Shown here: piece by piece, positions 36,850 through 50,823 of the stretch
Layout of the letters: each line of letters opens with the position of its first letter
How positions within the stretch are numbered: position 1 is the first letter of the stretch
Assembly: GCF_037975245.1 (NCBI RefSeq)
Contig: NC_092562.1
Coordinates: 2,198,501 to 2,262,500 of the forward strand
From: Apostichopus japonicus
Lineage: Eukaryota; Echinodermata; Holothuroidea; Aspidochirotida; Stichopodidae
DNA: 64,000 nt
Direction of reading: 5' to 3'
The notes under the pieces: model-generated
Seen by the model: only the letters and a program-made list of their open reading frames with translations
The model's database searches: none
What the model was told of the DNA's origin: nothing
Made by a program: the position numbers and the translations under genes

Positions 36850-37910
36850 GACCACTATATCATTTCTTTAAATAGATTTTAAGTTTAGGTAACTTTTTGC
36901 GGGAGGGGAGATATTTAGAGACATCTCAACAATTTCATGGTCGCTTATGCCTTGAATGACTTTAGTTGAGGTGAAAGCTGAAGAATTGTTAGTGAGAACT
37001 AGATCAAGGATGTTATTGTCTCTGGTGGGTGACTGTACGATTTGTGTGAGGTTGAATGAGTCAGCTACTTCAAGAAGGATTTTTGCTGCTTCGGAGGAAG
37101 CAAGTGTGTCTGAAATAATGTTTTGGCTCCAGTCAATGTTGGGTTGGTTGAAATCGCCAGCAAGTACAACATTATTTTTGTCACAATCTTTGCCCATTTT
37201 TTGGAGGTTTTTTTCAACTCTTGAAGGCTAGAAAGATAAATGTAACTGGGCCTGTAAAGGTTCCTATATACATGCCCTTTTTCTTAGGGAATTGTAATTT
37301 GGTCCAGATTATCTAACAATTAAATCCAATTTTGTGAGCTCAGTGAAAATCAGGTGTCTTTTTATTGACTGTCATACTCCACCATAACCATTTGGACTTC
37401 TATCTTTACAAATGACTGCATAATTTTCTGGAAAAGATTTCTGAATTGTTCATTTCCGGTTTAAGCCAAGTCTCTGTGCCGATAATGACATCTGGGTCTT
37501 TTTCTTTGATAAGACTTGCTATGGGGGCTTGCTTGTTACAAACACTCTGGAAGTTTATGACAAGAAAAACCTGTCTTGAGTTGGTTTGATCTTGTGATGG
37601 TGGTTGGACCCCAAGTCAACGCCAGGGGTACAATTTTGAAGTAGTTCGTACGAGTTAGTGCAGCTGATGGAATTGCTATTTGAGAAGAAAAAAATGGAGA
37701 AGTTCATGAAGTCGCAAACATCACACACCCAGTTACAACTAGAGTGCATTTAGCTCGCTGTAGTCATCACTTTTACAACACTTAGTGTGGATCCATTGAT
37801 CACAGCTGTCGCACTGCACTGCTTTTTGTGTACGACCCTGGATACCACACATGCCGCAATGTGCTGAACATTCTACACAAAACCAATCGTCATTTGAGGA
37901 ACCAAGGGTA
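36850..37910 (-). pseudogene. CR1-like LINE fragment: zinc-finger and APE endonuclease remnants (unit 2)
   Basis: This is the fuller counterpart of 13,690-14,320. Read on the minus strand it has the zinc region (about 37,860-37,680), VINFQSVCNKQAP, the catalytic GTETWL motif, then after a decayed stretch GDFNQPNIDW and GISDH at 37,197-36,868. These are the diagnostic blocks of the APE-type endonuclease of CR1-group LINEs. Several stops and frameshifts interrupt 37,200-37,560. The reverse transcriptase is absent, so the element was cut or deleted at its 3' side before or during duplication. Confidence 0.78.
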
Positions 37911-37988
37911 TTGTAAGCTGCATTACTGATACCTGTTCACTAATTATGAACCCATAAACTCTCTGGTTATTTTTCACAGATATTTTAC

Positions 37989-39338
37989 TAGTGTTCGACC
38001 GATAATCGGCATCAGGCCGAATATCAGACAATTCGGTAATCGGCATCGGCAAAATCCATTGCGCTACCAATTATGCGGAACCGATTAAAATGTTCCACAT
38101 AAAGGACTGTTTTTTTTCCGCGCTTTTGATTCACCACAACCACAAAGGGAAAAGAATTTAGATCATTCGATAAAACGCTTTTCATAGCCGGAGAGGGTAA
38201 CGGTTAAATTCCCTCACGCGAGATTGTACTAATGCTCTTCAATATAATATCTAGTTTTGGCAGTTAACATCATACAATATACCCGCAATAAGCTTAGGTG
38301 GACGACGTAATTTTTTTCTTTCCACTTTGCTTCAAGTTCTTGCATCCAACAAAACATCCTGTTACCCATGTTTAACGATTGATAAGAAAGATTTAGTGTC
38401 TTGACTAAATATAATACCCCCCAAAAGTATACCTTTAAACCACTTTGACCGTTTCACCGTACGTGAAAACTGGAAAGTGAAAATGATAACATCAGGCTTT
38501 GCTCATTGTGAGTTCTACGTACATTAGGCTAGTTTGCAAATGTGCCCTAGACTTTACAATGCGATAAAATGATGAAATCAAGGCGCCAAACACTCCTAAA
38601 ATCCCTTATAATGTGTGACGACAGTCCCTCATTTTTCCCTGACGGCATGTACCATACGTGGTAAAATAGCCCCTTTAAGTAACTGAACTCCCGCAACCGA
38701 CTTAAGCAATTCTGATTTCCAGCGACACGCGCGATAAAGTCAATGGTACTTTAGTTTGTTATTTCTCGCACATGTAGTTTAGTCAACGGAGAAGCGCCAT
38801 TGACTTACTGTGTGTAATCGTTTGAAACTTATTAGCTTATTAGCCTCATTTCGGAAGTTTTCCCTCGCTGATGGTAATCATTGAAAACTTGAAGCAACCG
38901 TCCGGGATTGTATTATTTTTGATATCAGATTATATATTGCGATATCATATTACAAAATTACGAATATTTTAATATCGGTTTTTTTTTTCATTTTATTTAC
39001 GTCATTGGTTACTAATTCCCCCCTTCTGTATTCTGTACAACACTGCCGTTTACTGTGTTGTGGTGGGATGGAAATATTGCTATTCATCGTTATAAACATA
39101 CCAGTGTCATGCCAGTGTATGTATTACAATGTCCTTTATTTGCTTTAGTGTGAACCGTGAAGTCTTTCATTTACATCTCTGATTGTATTTTCTTAGAAGT
39201 TGATAATCATGCATATCACTTAATAATATATTAGGACAGTTCCACGAAAACGATGAAATAATCGGCATCGGCCCGACTGTCACATGAACTAATCGGCTAT
39301 CGGTAATAACCGATTATCATATAATCGTTCGAACACTA
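37989..39338. mobile_element. hAT-like element, 1350 bp (unit 2)
   Basis: Terminal inverted repeats begin TAGTGTTCGA and end TCGAACACTA. They are flanked by the 8-bp duplication TATTTTAC (37981-37988 and 39339-39346). Subterminal CCGAT-type words are repeated in both orientations. No transposase is visible, so it is non-autonomous. The counterpart in unit 1 is an internally deleted form at the same site. Confidence 0.9.
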
Positions 39339-40122
39339 TATTTTACAAGCGGTTTTTGAAGCAGGGCCTTGGTTGCGATGTCACCAGAAGAGGGTAATTC
39401 ATAACAGGAATAACTTTCTCCAGTGAGAGTTAAATTTTGACAACTTCCAATTTGAACTTGAAGAATGAAAATGCCCATCAATACCAAGATAATTTGATAA
39501 AGTGTGATTTAATAATCACTTGATCCAAACAGCACAACAAACCCAGTTTTTGGAGCATTTAAAGGCAAATTTGATCTCTGAGATGAGTAATTAAGGCTGC
39601 GACGAACACAAGAAGTTTGGAGAGCAATAGACTTTTGAGTATGTTAGCAAGAACAGCACAGAGATGATAAGGTTGTGGTTGAAAATGAGCATGATAAATA
39701 ATAAATAAATGAAATGAGAAAAATTGAAATAAAACAAACGATAAACTTACTCAAGGTTAAATGCGTGCCGATCACCAAAGTAAAAATCTGGTGTAATTCA
39801 AGTAGTATGTTCGGCTACTTCAACCGGTTGGCAAAACTACACATATAAACAGATACGGAAAATCAACCAAAATAGGCAAACAAACACAAACAAGACACAT
39901 CAATGTGAGAAGAATGTACCGATAACTGAACAAAACACTATAAATGCGTTCAAGCTGGAAAATCTGAATTTGTTGTTGTTGAACCAGGTATTTCTATTTT
40001 CAGGGATATCGGCAGCTTACGAATATAATTTCGTACATTCGCTTCCTTCAATCCACGTACGACGGCTGCACTGTGGCTGTGTCTTATCATAAGCACTTCC
40101 GACTACGCCCGTCTATGCCAAG

Positions 40123-40126
<4 letters not shown>

Positions 40127-40211
<85 letters not shown>
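40127..40211. repeat. TA microsatellite, unit 2
   Basis: An almost pure TA array in the first intron of scramblase copy 2, just inside the conserved donor. Unit 1 has about 9 units at 15,603-15,616. Confidence 0.95.
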
Positions 40212-40218
<7 letters not shown>

Positions 40219-40252
40219 CTGTGCGTCATATTTATTTTCGTTGATTACGTAC

Positions 40253-40455
40253 CAGAATGGAGTCTGTGTACAAATGGTCCTCGGTCCTCGTTCTTTCACA
40301 AAATTCTGTATTTCTGAAACCTCTTTCTAGAGTTGTATCTTCGTTTCGAAGGAATGAATATAGAGTGCTATGCCCCAAGCAATGAATTGATCAGCACAGT
40401 ACGAATGAGTTCAGTCACGGTTGGTTTTTGCTACCCTCTACAATGTACAATTTTC
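40253..40455 (-). promoter_or_regulatory. Putative promoter and 5' noncoding exon of scramblase copy 2
   Basis: This corresponds to the block at 15,660-15,880. The donor is intact (exon end 40253, then GTACGT). The TATA-like word near 40,356 is CTATATTC when read on the minus strand. A TA microsatellite (40,127-40,211) has expanded just downstream of the donor, where unit 1 has only a short TA run. Confidence 0.35.
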
Positions 40456-41174
40456 CTTTTCGTGTTGCTATCATAGAAACGGAAGGGTAGCATGACGACA
40501 GGGCTAAATATATTGCTCTCACACTGAGCGAAAGAAGCCAAAAGTATTTTAATGACGTAAAACAGCTTATGACGTAACGAGTAACCAGTCATAATCGCAA
40601 ATTCCAATTGAAAATCCGCCCTTTAGTAAGACTGTCGATCATTTTTCGCCACTGGCCACTTCTACACCTTTCAAGGTTATTGGTTCATGATAACACACAA
40701 GGGAACGAGCATGAAAATTCACTTCCTCCACTCAAATGTCTTCTGCGAGAGCCTATACAAATGCCCGAGACAGTTAAACTGTTATGGCAGCGGTATTAAC
40801 AGGCGCATTTTTAAATGTTCAGGTTTGCAAAATACTTTTTTACCATGGCTTCAACAAGTTACAACGGCCTCCCGAGAAAGAAAGAAATTAGAATGTGTTA
40901 TCCATGTTTCAAAGTCGTTCCCAATTAGCCAGCCTAGTGGTAACAATAGTACACAGCTCTAGTCTAACGTCTACTTAACTGTTAAGGCTAAGCAATCGCT
41001 TATGCTAACACAAATATGGTTGGCTGCCTAATTTCTGTGCGCCCTTTGTCACGGCAACAAAGAGAGTTTTTGTATTCGTGGGCGTAGTAAAGTCAGCGTT
41101 TCAAATGACGACGGTAGGTAAACTGTTATGGCAGTGGCATTAAAGGGCGCATTTTTAAATGTGCAGGTTTGATT

Positions 41175-41630
<456 letters not shown>

Positions 41631-42389
41631 CTTTCAACTTTCATATAGGCCTATACACAAACTTATGACAAACCATTGCTCTTTGCGTTTTTAACATAAA
41701 CAACGGATTTTAACCCCACGTGTGAAGGTATCTTACAACATGGGTCTGTAAGTGAACAGAAATACAGATGGTGCTTGTTATTTTGCATGTTTTTGACTTG
41801 TTCAAACGTTACCTTTATTGCAAATAAAAAGTACATCAATGTGAGGGTGTGACTGCAGGCTAGAACCTTTATAAAGCAATGCAATTTATAAATTGGTTTC
41901 TTGAACCATTGTCTGTAACTTGGTGTTTTTTCAAAGTGAATAATCAGACTTTAAAGGTATGCTTTGTCATTCCTTCCACACACCAGTGTCCCAAAACAAC
42001 AATTGGCTGAATGACATATTCATAGTGATATTGTTTTGTACAAAGAGCTCACACGGCAGCTAGCTCAGGCTACCTTGAGGATAAAGGGTATTTTACCAAC
42101 ACATCAGGTTAATATAGTAACATAACCTTTTCGTAGTAAATTCGAATAAATATTTTCGCATTAGTTACAGTTGATTTAGTTAAGCTTTGAGAGGAATTTA
42201 CCATACATAAGTAAGTTTTCAAAGTTAAGTTACAATTATTATTTGTTGCTCAGTGTAGGTTTGAATGAATTGTCTGCTGTTGTGGAAGTTTTTGGATTCC
42301 AACAAAGGTGGTAAAGGTTAAAGTACCCAAACGTAATATAACTGCCTTTATACTTAAATGTATTTCAAAGGAAATTTAGATACATATTT

Positions 42390-44540
42390 TGTTTAAAAGT
42401 AAATTCATGTCGGATAATCATTCGCAAATTGATAAAAATCAGTTTAACACGTCCCAGTCGTAAACATTCAAGAAAAAGTTACTGAGCTTGTGGAGATACA
42501 CTCTTTGTCAAGGCCTTTGATTAATTCAAAAGTGAGAGATATTTTGGAGCAGTGTCCTGAAAAAGGTTTTCACCTTGTTGAACAACTTAGAAATGCCTTT
42601 TTTTCAGGAGTATCCATTTGTGAAGAGTATACAAGTATCCAGTCAAGGATACACCGGAATTCTTGCCTCAAATAAATTAAGACAAAAATATGATCAAGAA
42701 AATGTTCATGTTGTAGAGGCTCAGGAAATTGCATTGGGAAGGTACAATGGTAAACTTTCTTTGAAAAAACTTTCTTTGTAGACACATTGGGGGAAATGTA
42801 AAAGGTACTGTTGTTTGTTTTAGCTGTGATAACCTTGATGCTCACCAAATTGTTAGATTTCTTGAGAGCTTTGGCCCAAATGACCTTATTGAATGTGTAT
42901 GGCCACCAGCTCTGATTTACAAATCATAGATTTTGCAGCAGAAAATTGCGAAGTAAAAACAAGGAAAATAACACATACCACAACATTCGAGTCAGAGAAG
43001 ACCCAACATTGTCTAGACTTCATGGTGTTAAAAATGACTGTGTTTTACATGAGTACTTAGAGCGCTTCCACATAACTGAGGGTCTTCCTTTTGATGTTTC
43101 CCATGATCTTTTAGAGGGCATTACACCCTACGATATAGCACTTTGTCCTAGCTACTTAATTTCTCCAAAAAAAACAGATGACTTTGGAATATTTCAACTC
43201 TCAGATACAGCATTTTCAGTACAAGCACTCCGACAGAGTAAATAGACCACAGGTAATTGAACAAAATTACAAGCAAAACAGGTAGTATTGGCGGTAATCA
43301 GTCTGAAAATTGGACACTATAACAGTTAACAAGGATATTGGTTTTGTGGTCAAATATTTTGAAAATAGATTTGCAAAGTATATGGGGATTGGGGGCATAC
43401 ATTGTTAAGGAGACAGATAAATTCAATCTAGTCCATCATAGAGACTTTGCTGATTTATATCCATTGGCATGATATTCAAATCATGGACATAATTAGGTAG
43501 TAGTCAAGCGACAGTATGGAACCTTTGAAATTAAGGTTGATAATTTCTGCCTCGGAAATCAGGAAGCTCTGCCTTCAGAAGCGCCCAAATTCAGTTGAAA
43601 GTTTGAAACAAATAATTGAAAATAAAGAAAACATTAACTATGAGTTTAATAGACAGTATGCAGATTCAGATTTTGGGGGAGATATGGTAAATTTAGTCAT
43701 CATTAGTGATTTAGTCCAGAATTTTGCAACAGTTAAAATAGTTCCCAAAGCAACACCCATTCCAGTACTTTCTCCTCTTGATTTAAGCAGTGCAAGCTGC
43801 AGACTAGTATTCTTCCTTATGGTAACTTATTAGATGAAAGCTCACAGGATACAATGAGTGTCAGCTCCTTTGATGATATGCAGTCTTTGCATATGAAACT
43901 AAGACAGGGTTCATGACCAGAGCAACTTTCAAGCTAATACCGGAATTACAGTTATTGTTTGATTTATGTAATGCAAACTACAAATCTTGTAAAGATCAAC
44001 TTGCACTGGGCAAGGACATGGAAAGCCAATATTTTGATGCAATATCAAATGAAAAGTGGCAATGTAAACCCTATCCAACAAACTTGGAGTATATTGATGT
44101 TGCAAAAGCAATTCTGGCAAAGAATCAATGTCTGACAGAAAAGGGATCTGTATCTCATTATGATGAACTGGTTAACAGTCTAAAGTTAAAAATGGGCAAA
44201 ATCTATGCAAAAGAGAAAGCTGGGTTGTTTGGAAATGAAGGTCAATTCAATAAAAAGATTGACCACTGGCAGTGAGACATCAACACCAAAACCTAAAGAC
44301 CGAAGAGGGTCGAGTTCACCTACCTCCCGGAGCTTCCTACGGTAATAAGCACAACACAACTATGAAAATCTACCGAACCCGTCTAATCACAGAAATGTCA
44401 AAAAGAACAAGAATATGATAACGATCCGTTCTCATATGGGTCTTACATTTGCTTACAGAAGGAGGTAGTTAGTAATGAACACACCACCAGTCAAAGACGT
44501 ACTTGAACGATGGCCCGTTCTTTTCCATGAAAGTAAAGTA
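42390..44540 (+). pseudogene. Transposon-derived two-part cassette (PB1/SAMD3-like), unit 2
   Basis: This is a close relative of 17,850-21,160. Compared with it, about 600 bp are missing at about 43,312, which removes the HYPEQI...RFEAKH region. It lacks the hAT-like insertion, so the stretch at 43,905-44,275 reads through as one 120-codon frame (pseudogene, stop at 44,273). The PB1-like part is at 43,516-43,833. Shared stop codons show that the cassette was already dead, or needs frames I did not resolve, before duplication. Confidence 0.6.
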
Positions 44541-45110
44541 AGTGATATTACTTCGGTTAGTGTAAGGTTCATTTTCCTGTAATAATATTTAGCTATATCA
44601 TATCTATGTTGGATATATTTAAGTTGAAATGATGATTCTTAATGATTCCAAAACTGAATGTTCACAATGTTATTCGACTTGCAAATAACCATGAATCCTA
44701 CATTGTCAAAAACTGCTGATGCTTGGAAGCTCCCACAAACTGATATCTTACGGTCACCATTTTATCTTTGTAACCATAACTTTGACACAACTTTGAACAA
44801 CGATAGGATCTAATTGAAATGTATACTTATTGTGAGAATTACCGTACACACGGTCTCCATATAAATTGCAAAGCCACTTTAATTTATGCCAAAGAATCTA
44901 CCATATGACGTATAGCAGCAACCAATCAAAGCATTGGCTTCACTTGGTATTTGCCTTAAAAAAGGGGATATTCATAGTATTTGTGGCTAAATGTGAAAGA
45001 CTGCATTGACTCCTTACATGAGTGATCATTCTGGACACTCAAAGAGTAAAACTTACAAAAAGCAATCTTCCAAGCGAGACGATCACCCAAATTGGAATTG
45101 GTGTCAAGTC

Positions 45111-47339
45111 CGAGTGCACAACAATGGACTGGAGTACTATAAACGTGTATATTAAATAATTCTTCGTGGGCATAGGGGTGGGATCTACATTAAATACGCG
45201 TTTGCTGGTACTTCGTTCAGAGGTGTTGTTATTGTTTGTTGTGTAAAGCAATCAATCTTTTTAAAGCTTTATACAACAGACACATCCCTACATATGATTC
45301 ATTGATGAACTGTCACTGTAGGTGCGTGTTTTGTAACTTACCAGGTAGAAACAACTAAACACAACAACAATGTGACACAACAATGTTAACACATTGTTAA
45401 TAACAGATGATATACTGTAGCCAGCAATAAAAGTATGATTTCATGTACCGTATAAGAATTCAAAATCAGAACAATTTGGTAGCTAGGAAAGTTTTTAAGG
45501 AAGATGGTTACGCATTTCTTAAAGAGCAATGGCCTGCCGTTATTACGATTCCTCATTCCGATAAACAGTTAATAGAAATGCTGTTTTGCCTGCAGCATTA
45601 CACCAGGGAGTTGAAAATAATATGTATCTGTTTGCACAACTCGTAAATTTAATCCCTCAGTGACGAAATGTAAATTGTGTAGACCAGTGTACAGTGACGC
45701 AAGATTCGGGAATTCAGTAGCATTCCAAACACTTTTGTCAAACGCTTTTGGAATGAATATCTTTCTTTCTTTCCAAAAACTTCTCAAAAGAACCAAAATT
45801 TCTTCCAATCCTTTGTACAGTTGATTGAATTTGTTTGAAAACAAATACATCATAATAATCAACCGCAAAGTACAAGGTTAAGCGCACTCCCGTTACAAAG
45901 ATTTTCATGCTGAAAGTAGTGAATTATGCGTTTCCAAAGTTCCTGTGATTTGATTGCAAGTCTAATAGTCCCTTACCATGATTGTCTACGAACATTCTTG
46001 CATCTATAGTGCTCAATGAAAACAAAGTACTTTGTTTAAATAATAATATTAGTAATACTTATTTATGTAGCGCATTGAACCGACGGTCTCAATGCAACTA
46101 ACTTTAACGTGACTGTCCCCTGTGTAGAGACACTATACGCTATCATATGTGTACACTCATATATCATAAAGTTAGGTGTTGTTGACCCACATATGACAAG
46201 AAGCACTCATGGTAGTAAGTTGTAGTCGAATTTGTTTCTAAAAATATCACGTATATTTGAATCATTCTCTGATCACAAAATGTTATGAGATGAGACAATT
46301 TATGAATTTTGTGGGAAGCTAACATCACTGATACTGAAAAAGATTTTTCTTCTCACAATATATTTGTTCTCTCCGCATGATGAGTTACTAAAGTAATATG
46401 TGCATTTACACCACAGTAATTTCTTCATCACAAACTTGCAAACACTTTTGCGGTCCCTTTGACCACGTGCTTCAATTACTTTTTATTACGAGTGAAAATT
46501 ATATACTTCATACTCCATCAAATTGGCAATTGAGTTTTTAATCGACATTTCGTGAAAAGTTATTTACATCATGTAATAGGAAAGGCGTCGGAACTGGCTG
46601 GGATTGGGCTGACTTGTTTATATTGGTTGGTGAAAAAGAAAATGTTCAACTTTGAATAAATTGCATTGTGTAACTGATAATTGTTACTACAGGGGCTCAT
46701 GAACGTTGCTCAAGCGCATCTCAGTCTGATAGCCAAGAGGTACTAGCAACAGAAACGTAAGACTAGAGATCAAGAAAGACGAAACACCGCCTGGGCTATT
46801 ATTCTGCCGAAATTAAGCTTTGTAACCTGCATTATCGTCATGATCATACATATAATTTTATATCTGTTTCTTTTATATGTATTAACCTTTTAGTAATCAT
46901 TCTTAACAACTAATAGTAATATTTTATATTTTGAATATTAGCCTACTTTATAGTTTAAATGTATTTTGTACTCCTTTTTAAAAAAAAAATTGTTGATATT
47001 TATACTGGTTTCAATAAACATTCAGCATCGCCTGAAAAAGTAAGTTAAGCTTAGTAGGGGAAAAGGATCAGGAGGGACAATCAAGTCCCCATTAAGGACC
47101 CTATGGGAGAGTTACCTGTTAATGTTGCTCTCACGGTTGTAACGATTTGTGCAGCCAAAAGCTGAGCAGGAAATAACATTTTTGGTACATTGGACGGTTT
47201 CTCCATTGTCCACATCCATTGGATTGTGGTACGCGCCGTTTAATTCTGGACAAACCTTTTTACCCAACATCGCATGATTCCTCGACGTCACTGATTGTTC
47301 AATGACGTCATTCTCCCTTTATTGTTTTAATTCTATGGT
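45111..47339. other. Spacer between units 2 and 3
   Basis: Unique-looking AT-rich sequence. Short frames on both strands (for example 45443-45646 and 45569-45868) have no recognisable motif and no counterpart in other units. No repeat or RNA gene is recognised. Confidence 0.5.
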
Positions 47340-47489
47340 TTGATCACTCTGTGGAGAATGTCAGGCTGTATATCATATTTCAACACATCAACTTATTTGC
47401 CTCCTGGCGTCTATCTTTGCGCAGGGTACTCATGTTCGGTGGACAGTCCAAAGTTTAGGTGAGAATTAGTTCAGACTAGTGGAACACTC

Positions 47490-47509
47490 TCTATATTTAT
47501 ATATATATT

Positions 47510-47549
<40 letters not shown>

Positions 47550-47566
47550 TATATAATTGAAATCAT

Positions 47567-47616
<50 letters not shown>

Positions 47617-47645
47617 ATATATAGATATATTTTCAGTATATATAT
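47490..47645. repeat. Compound TA-rich microsatellite
   Basis: TA runs interrupted by ATTT, CATA and AGATA words, at the left edge of unit 3. Confidence 0.9.
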
Positions 47646-48549
47646 TATGACGAACTATGTCGAGGGAATCCTAACTGTTGGTGGCTGGAACCGCGGCCCA
47701 GCCCTCTATCCGGTACTGAAACATACATATAATACTGTCATAAAAAAAAAAACATAAATATCGACTGATTAATACTAACAGTTGGGGGTGTATTGCCATA
47801 GAAAGAAAAGAATACTGAGTTGTGATAAAATACAAATATATTGTAAATATATAAATAACATTTAATGAGCAGTATTGGTATTAGCAGAATATATCGTAAA
47901 TGAGCTAAAAGAAAGTCACACAAAGTGACCACAAATAAAGAATTTACAGTTCATTCTGTTTCTACTGAACTTATATAGGTTCTTTAAATTCCCACCCTAA
48001 ATCCAAAATATCACCAGCTACAACACGCTTCCCCTCGAATATCCTCAATGGATAAAAAAAAATTCCTGCGGTTTTGAAGTTTTCCAGCAATTCCTAAATG
48101 TGCTACAATATAAAGACACTGTTGATGATCGTTCAGTCCCAGCTATCGATACAACCATTCTCTCTCTCTGGCATTCTGCAATAGTTAAGTGGACGTTACT
48201 ATCAGCCTGCTAATCAAACCTGCCAACCTATCTTTTACAAACAAAATAAAATGTGAGATTTAAAATTTGCCATCCCCAGAAATCTGGAGACTAAGATAGT
48301 ACAGGGAGAATTGGGCAAAATCCAACCGTGTAATGTAGGTAGCGATGTAAATAGTAACAAAGAAACAAATTTTGGGCTGGCCACATCACCAATGCGAAAA
48401 TATAGGTTACACAAGACTAATTCTCACTGTAACAGTTAGCACTGCGGAATGGATAGAAATGTGTCTTGGCTAAAAAGGGACGATCCTTATACGGTCATAG
48501 CTTTGCTAGGGAAGCCAGTTGGAAGCGACCTTGCTTACCTTGTAACCAG

Positions 48550-48880
48550 GGATCACCCAGAAAGTAGCAAGGAAGGGATTTCAAGAAATCCTTGTTTTTT
48601 TTGTATCTATATTGGTCATTGATTTATATTATATGATAAAAAAAGGAACTCTTTGTTTTAAAAAGAAATTTGGCAAGGAAGGGATTTCAAGAGATCTTGG
48701 TTTTTTTTCATGTCTCTATATTGTTCATTTACTTACATTTTGTAATAAAAAAGGAATTCTTAGTTTAAACAAAATACTTGGCAAGAAAGGGATTTCAAGA
48801 GATCTTGGATTTTTTGTCTGTGTGTGTCTGTCTATATTGTTCATATAATTACATTAGATAATAAAAAAAGAGTTCTTTGT
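48550..48880. repeat. About 110-bp tandem triplication, unit 3 only
   Basis: Three copies each contain GGCAAGGAAGGGATTTCAAG or a close variant, followed by a T-run, CTATATTGTTCAT and a TAATAAAAAAGGA word. Unit 2 has a single copy at about 22,850-22,930. Confidence 0.85.
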
Positions 48881-49384
48881 TTTAATGCAGGTTTCACTGG
48901 ATATCTTCTCTTAAACTTTGCACCCTTTGAACAGACGCTATAGTTTCAAATGAAGATTTTCTGTGATACTTCAAAGACTGACATTCTGTACAGATGCTAA
49001 TCTCTACATCATTAATTAATTACAGATTAATTATAATATTATTAAAGGTAACCAAGCCTCCAAATCCAAGACAGAACTTCCTTCAAACCAGGTTTCAATA
49101 TTATATACATTTGAAAAATAATTTTCATATGAATCCCATTTTTTAATCTTAAAGCAGCATTAAGCTCATATATAAGCTTATATATAGGCTTAGGACATTC
49201 AATATGTCTACCAAATTTATTCTGAACCAACAATCCATTTTTAGCGTCAAATATCAGGTAATTAATTCTCAACCTACCTTGCACTTACTGTATTTGAAGT
49301 ACAACAAAAGCAAGAAGAGACAAAGCCTCACATATTTACCTGAAGCCTTGTCCACATTTGATCAATGCAAGGAGGACCTCGTAC

Positions 49385-49735
49385 TACAATGGATGGTCAA
49401 CAGGGTGGTGTGAACACACCATACTATCTCATACTACAGGGGATGGTCAACTTAGTGGTGTGAACACACGTGTACTATCTCATACTAAGAGGCATGGTCA
49501 ACATGGTGGTGTGAACACACCATACTACTGGGGATGGTCAACTTAGTGGTGTGAACACATGCGTACTATCTCATACTACGAAAGATGGTCAACATGGTGG
49601 TGTGAACACACCATACTATCTCATACTGCGAAGGATGGTCAACTTAGTGGTGTAAACAGACGCGTACTATCTCATACTACGGGGGATGGTCAACTTAGTG
49701 GCGTACTCAGGATCGGACACTGTTATTATGATCTC
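49385..49735. repeat. 49-bp minisatellite, unit 3
   Basis: About seven repeats. In this unit about 1.1 kb separates it from the last scramblase exon, unlike units 1 and 2. Confidence 0.9.
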
Positions 49736-49739
49736 CTTT

Positions 49740-50823
49740 TCACAAAGGATCGTGACCCCGCGAGGACAATCAAGATGTGTAGTGTGAACGCTCATGGTTA
49801 ATGAGACCCCTGACCTCCTGTTACTAGCCCTATTCACTTAGGCAAAAACACACTATAAATTATAACTAGCTGACTTGCTTTGTAAAACAATCACTGTGCC
49901 CATTCCTCACTAACCTGATGCTCCTTCATTCAAAAGTGACCCACCACCGATTCTCATATGTGGAGGCGTCCCGGTCAGTGTGATTGCCTCCCTGATGGTA
50001 AGCAAGATCCCGATCCCCCCTTGCATTCTCAAATGTGGAACAAGGCTTCAGTAGAAAAACCAACTCAGTGGATGGCCGAGGGCTACATGGCATGCAACCT
50101 CTTACCCAGCTGCTTTATATCTACTGTACAAAAATAAATAATCAATGAACACTTTTATATTATGGAATAATACCCGACATGTGTGTTGTATACATCTTAA
50201 ACAAATATTGGGTTTTCAAAGACTTGAAATACCTTGATGCACAAAATGCCATTGATTTTGAACGGAATGACGAATGACTTATATATTGACAAGTTCCCTG
50301 TAGGGAAACAAATGAACGAGTCTTCTCCTGTTCAACGTTTAAGTTATGATTGACAGGTCCAGATCTAGGGGGGAGAAGAGGGGTACATGGGGAGGAGTGT
50401 AGACTCCTAATTTAACCCCACACAAAAGTTAAAACCCCGACCTGCCCCTGATCGATAAATTGTTCATTGACTACAACAATACAAATATTAGGCTTACAGA
50501 TTTCATCATGCAGTACCAAATATACAAAAAAGATAAAAACAAACGAGTTATATTAAAATCCATCCATGTTTTTTTTTTTTTTTCGTTTTTTACTTTTTCA
50601 AATTCTCATTAAAGCTCTGCAAGTCTTTAAAAAGCAATTCAACATGTTAGATATATTGGTGGCGAAGTTATGAAGCAAGGCTTGATTAATATTTCATAAA
50701 TATTGCATTTTGTGCATCAGTGATGATACAAACATTTTCAGAAAGTATGACCTCATAATTAATTTTACCCATAATGTCCGCACTTCTGCTGTACAGTAAT
50801 AGAATGTTTCGGGCGACTGGACT
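49740..50823. other. Unit 3 sequence between minisatellite and last scramblase exon
   Basis: About 1.1 kb without counterpart in units 1 and 2, where the exon abuts the minisatellite. It separates the coding end of copy 3 from the CCACCA-type repeat, which matches the absence of the Gly-rich tail in copy 3. No element ends were resolved. Confidence 0.5.

Noticed and set aside
45443-45868. Opposing 67- and 99-codon frames in the unit 2-3 spacer
   Set aside because: No motif, no splice sites and no copy in the other units; the lengths are within chance for this base composition.
46700-46800. CTGATAG followed 50 nt later by GACGAAAC
   Set aside because: Stem II does not form and core bases are missing, so it is not a hammerhead.
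49385-49735. CRISPR-like regular direct repeats
   Set aside because: They are a head-to-tail minisatellite in a eukaryotic genome with no unique spacers and no cas genes.
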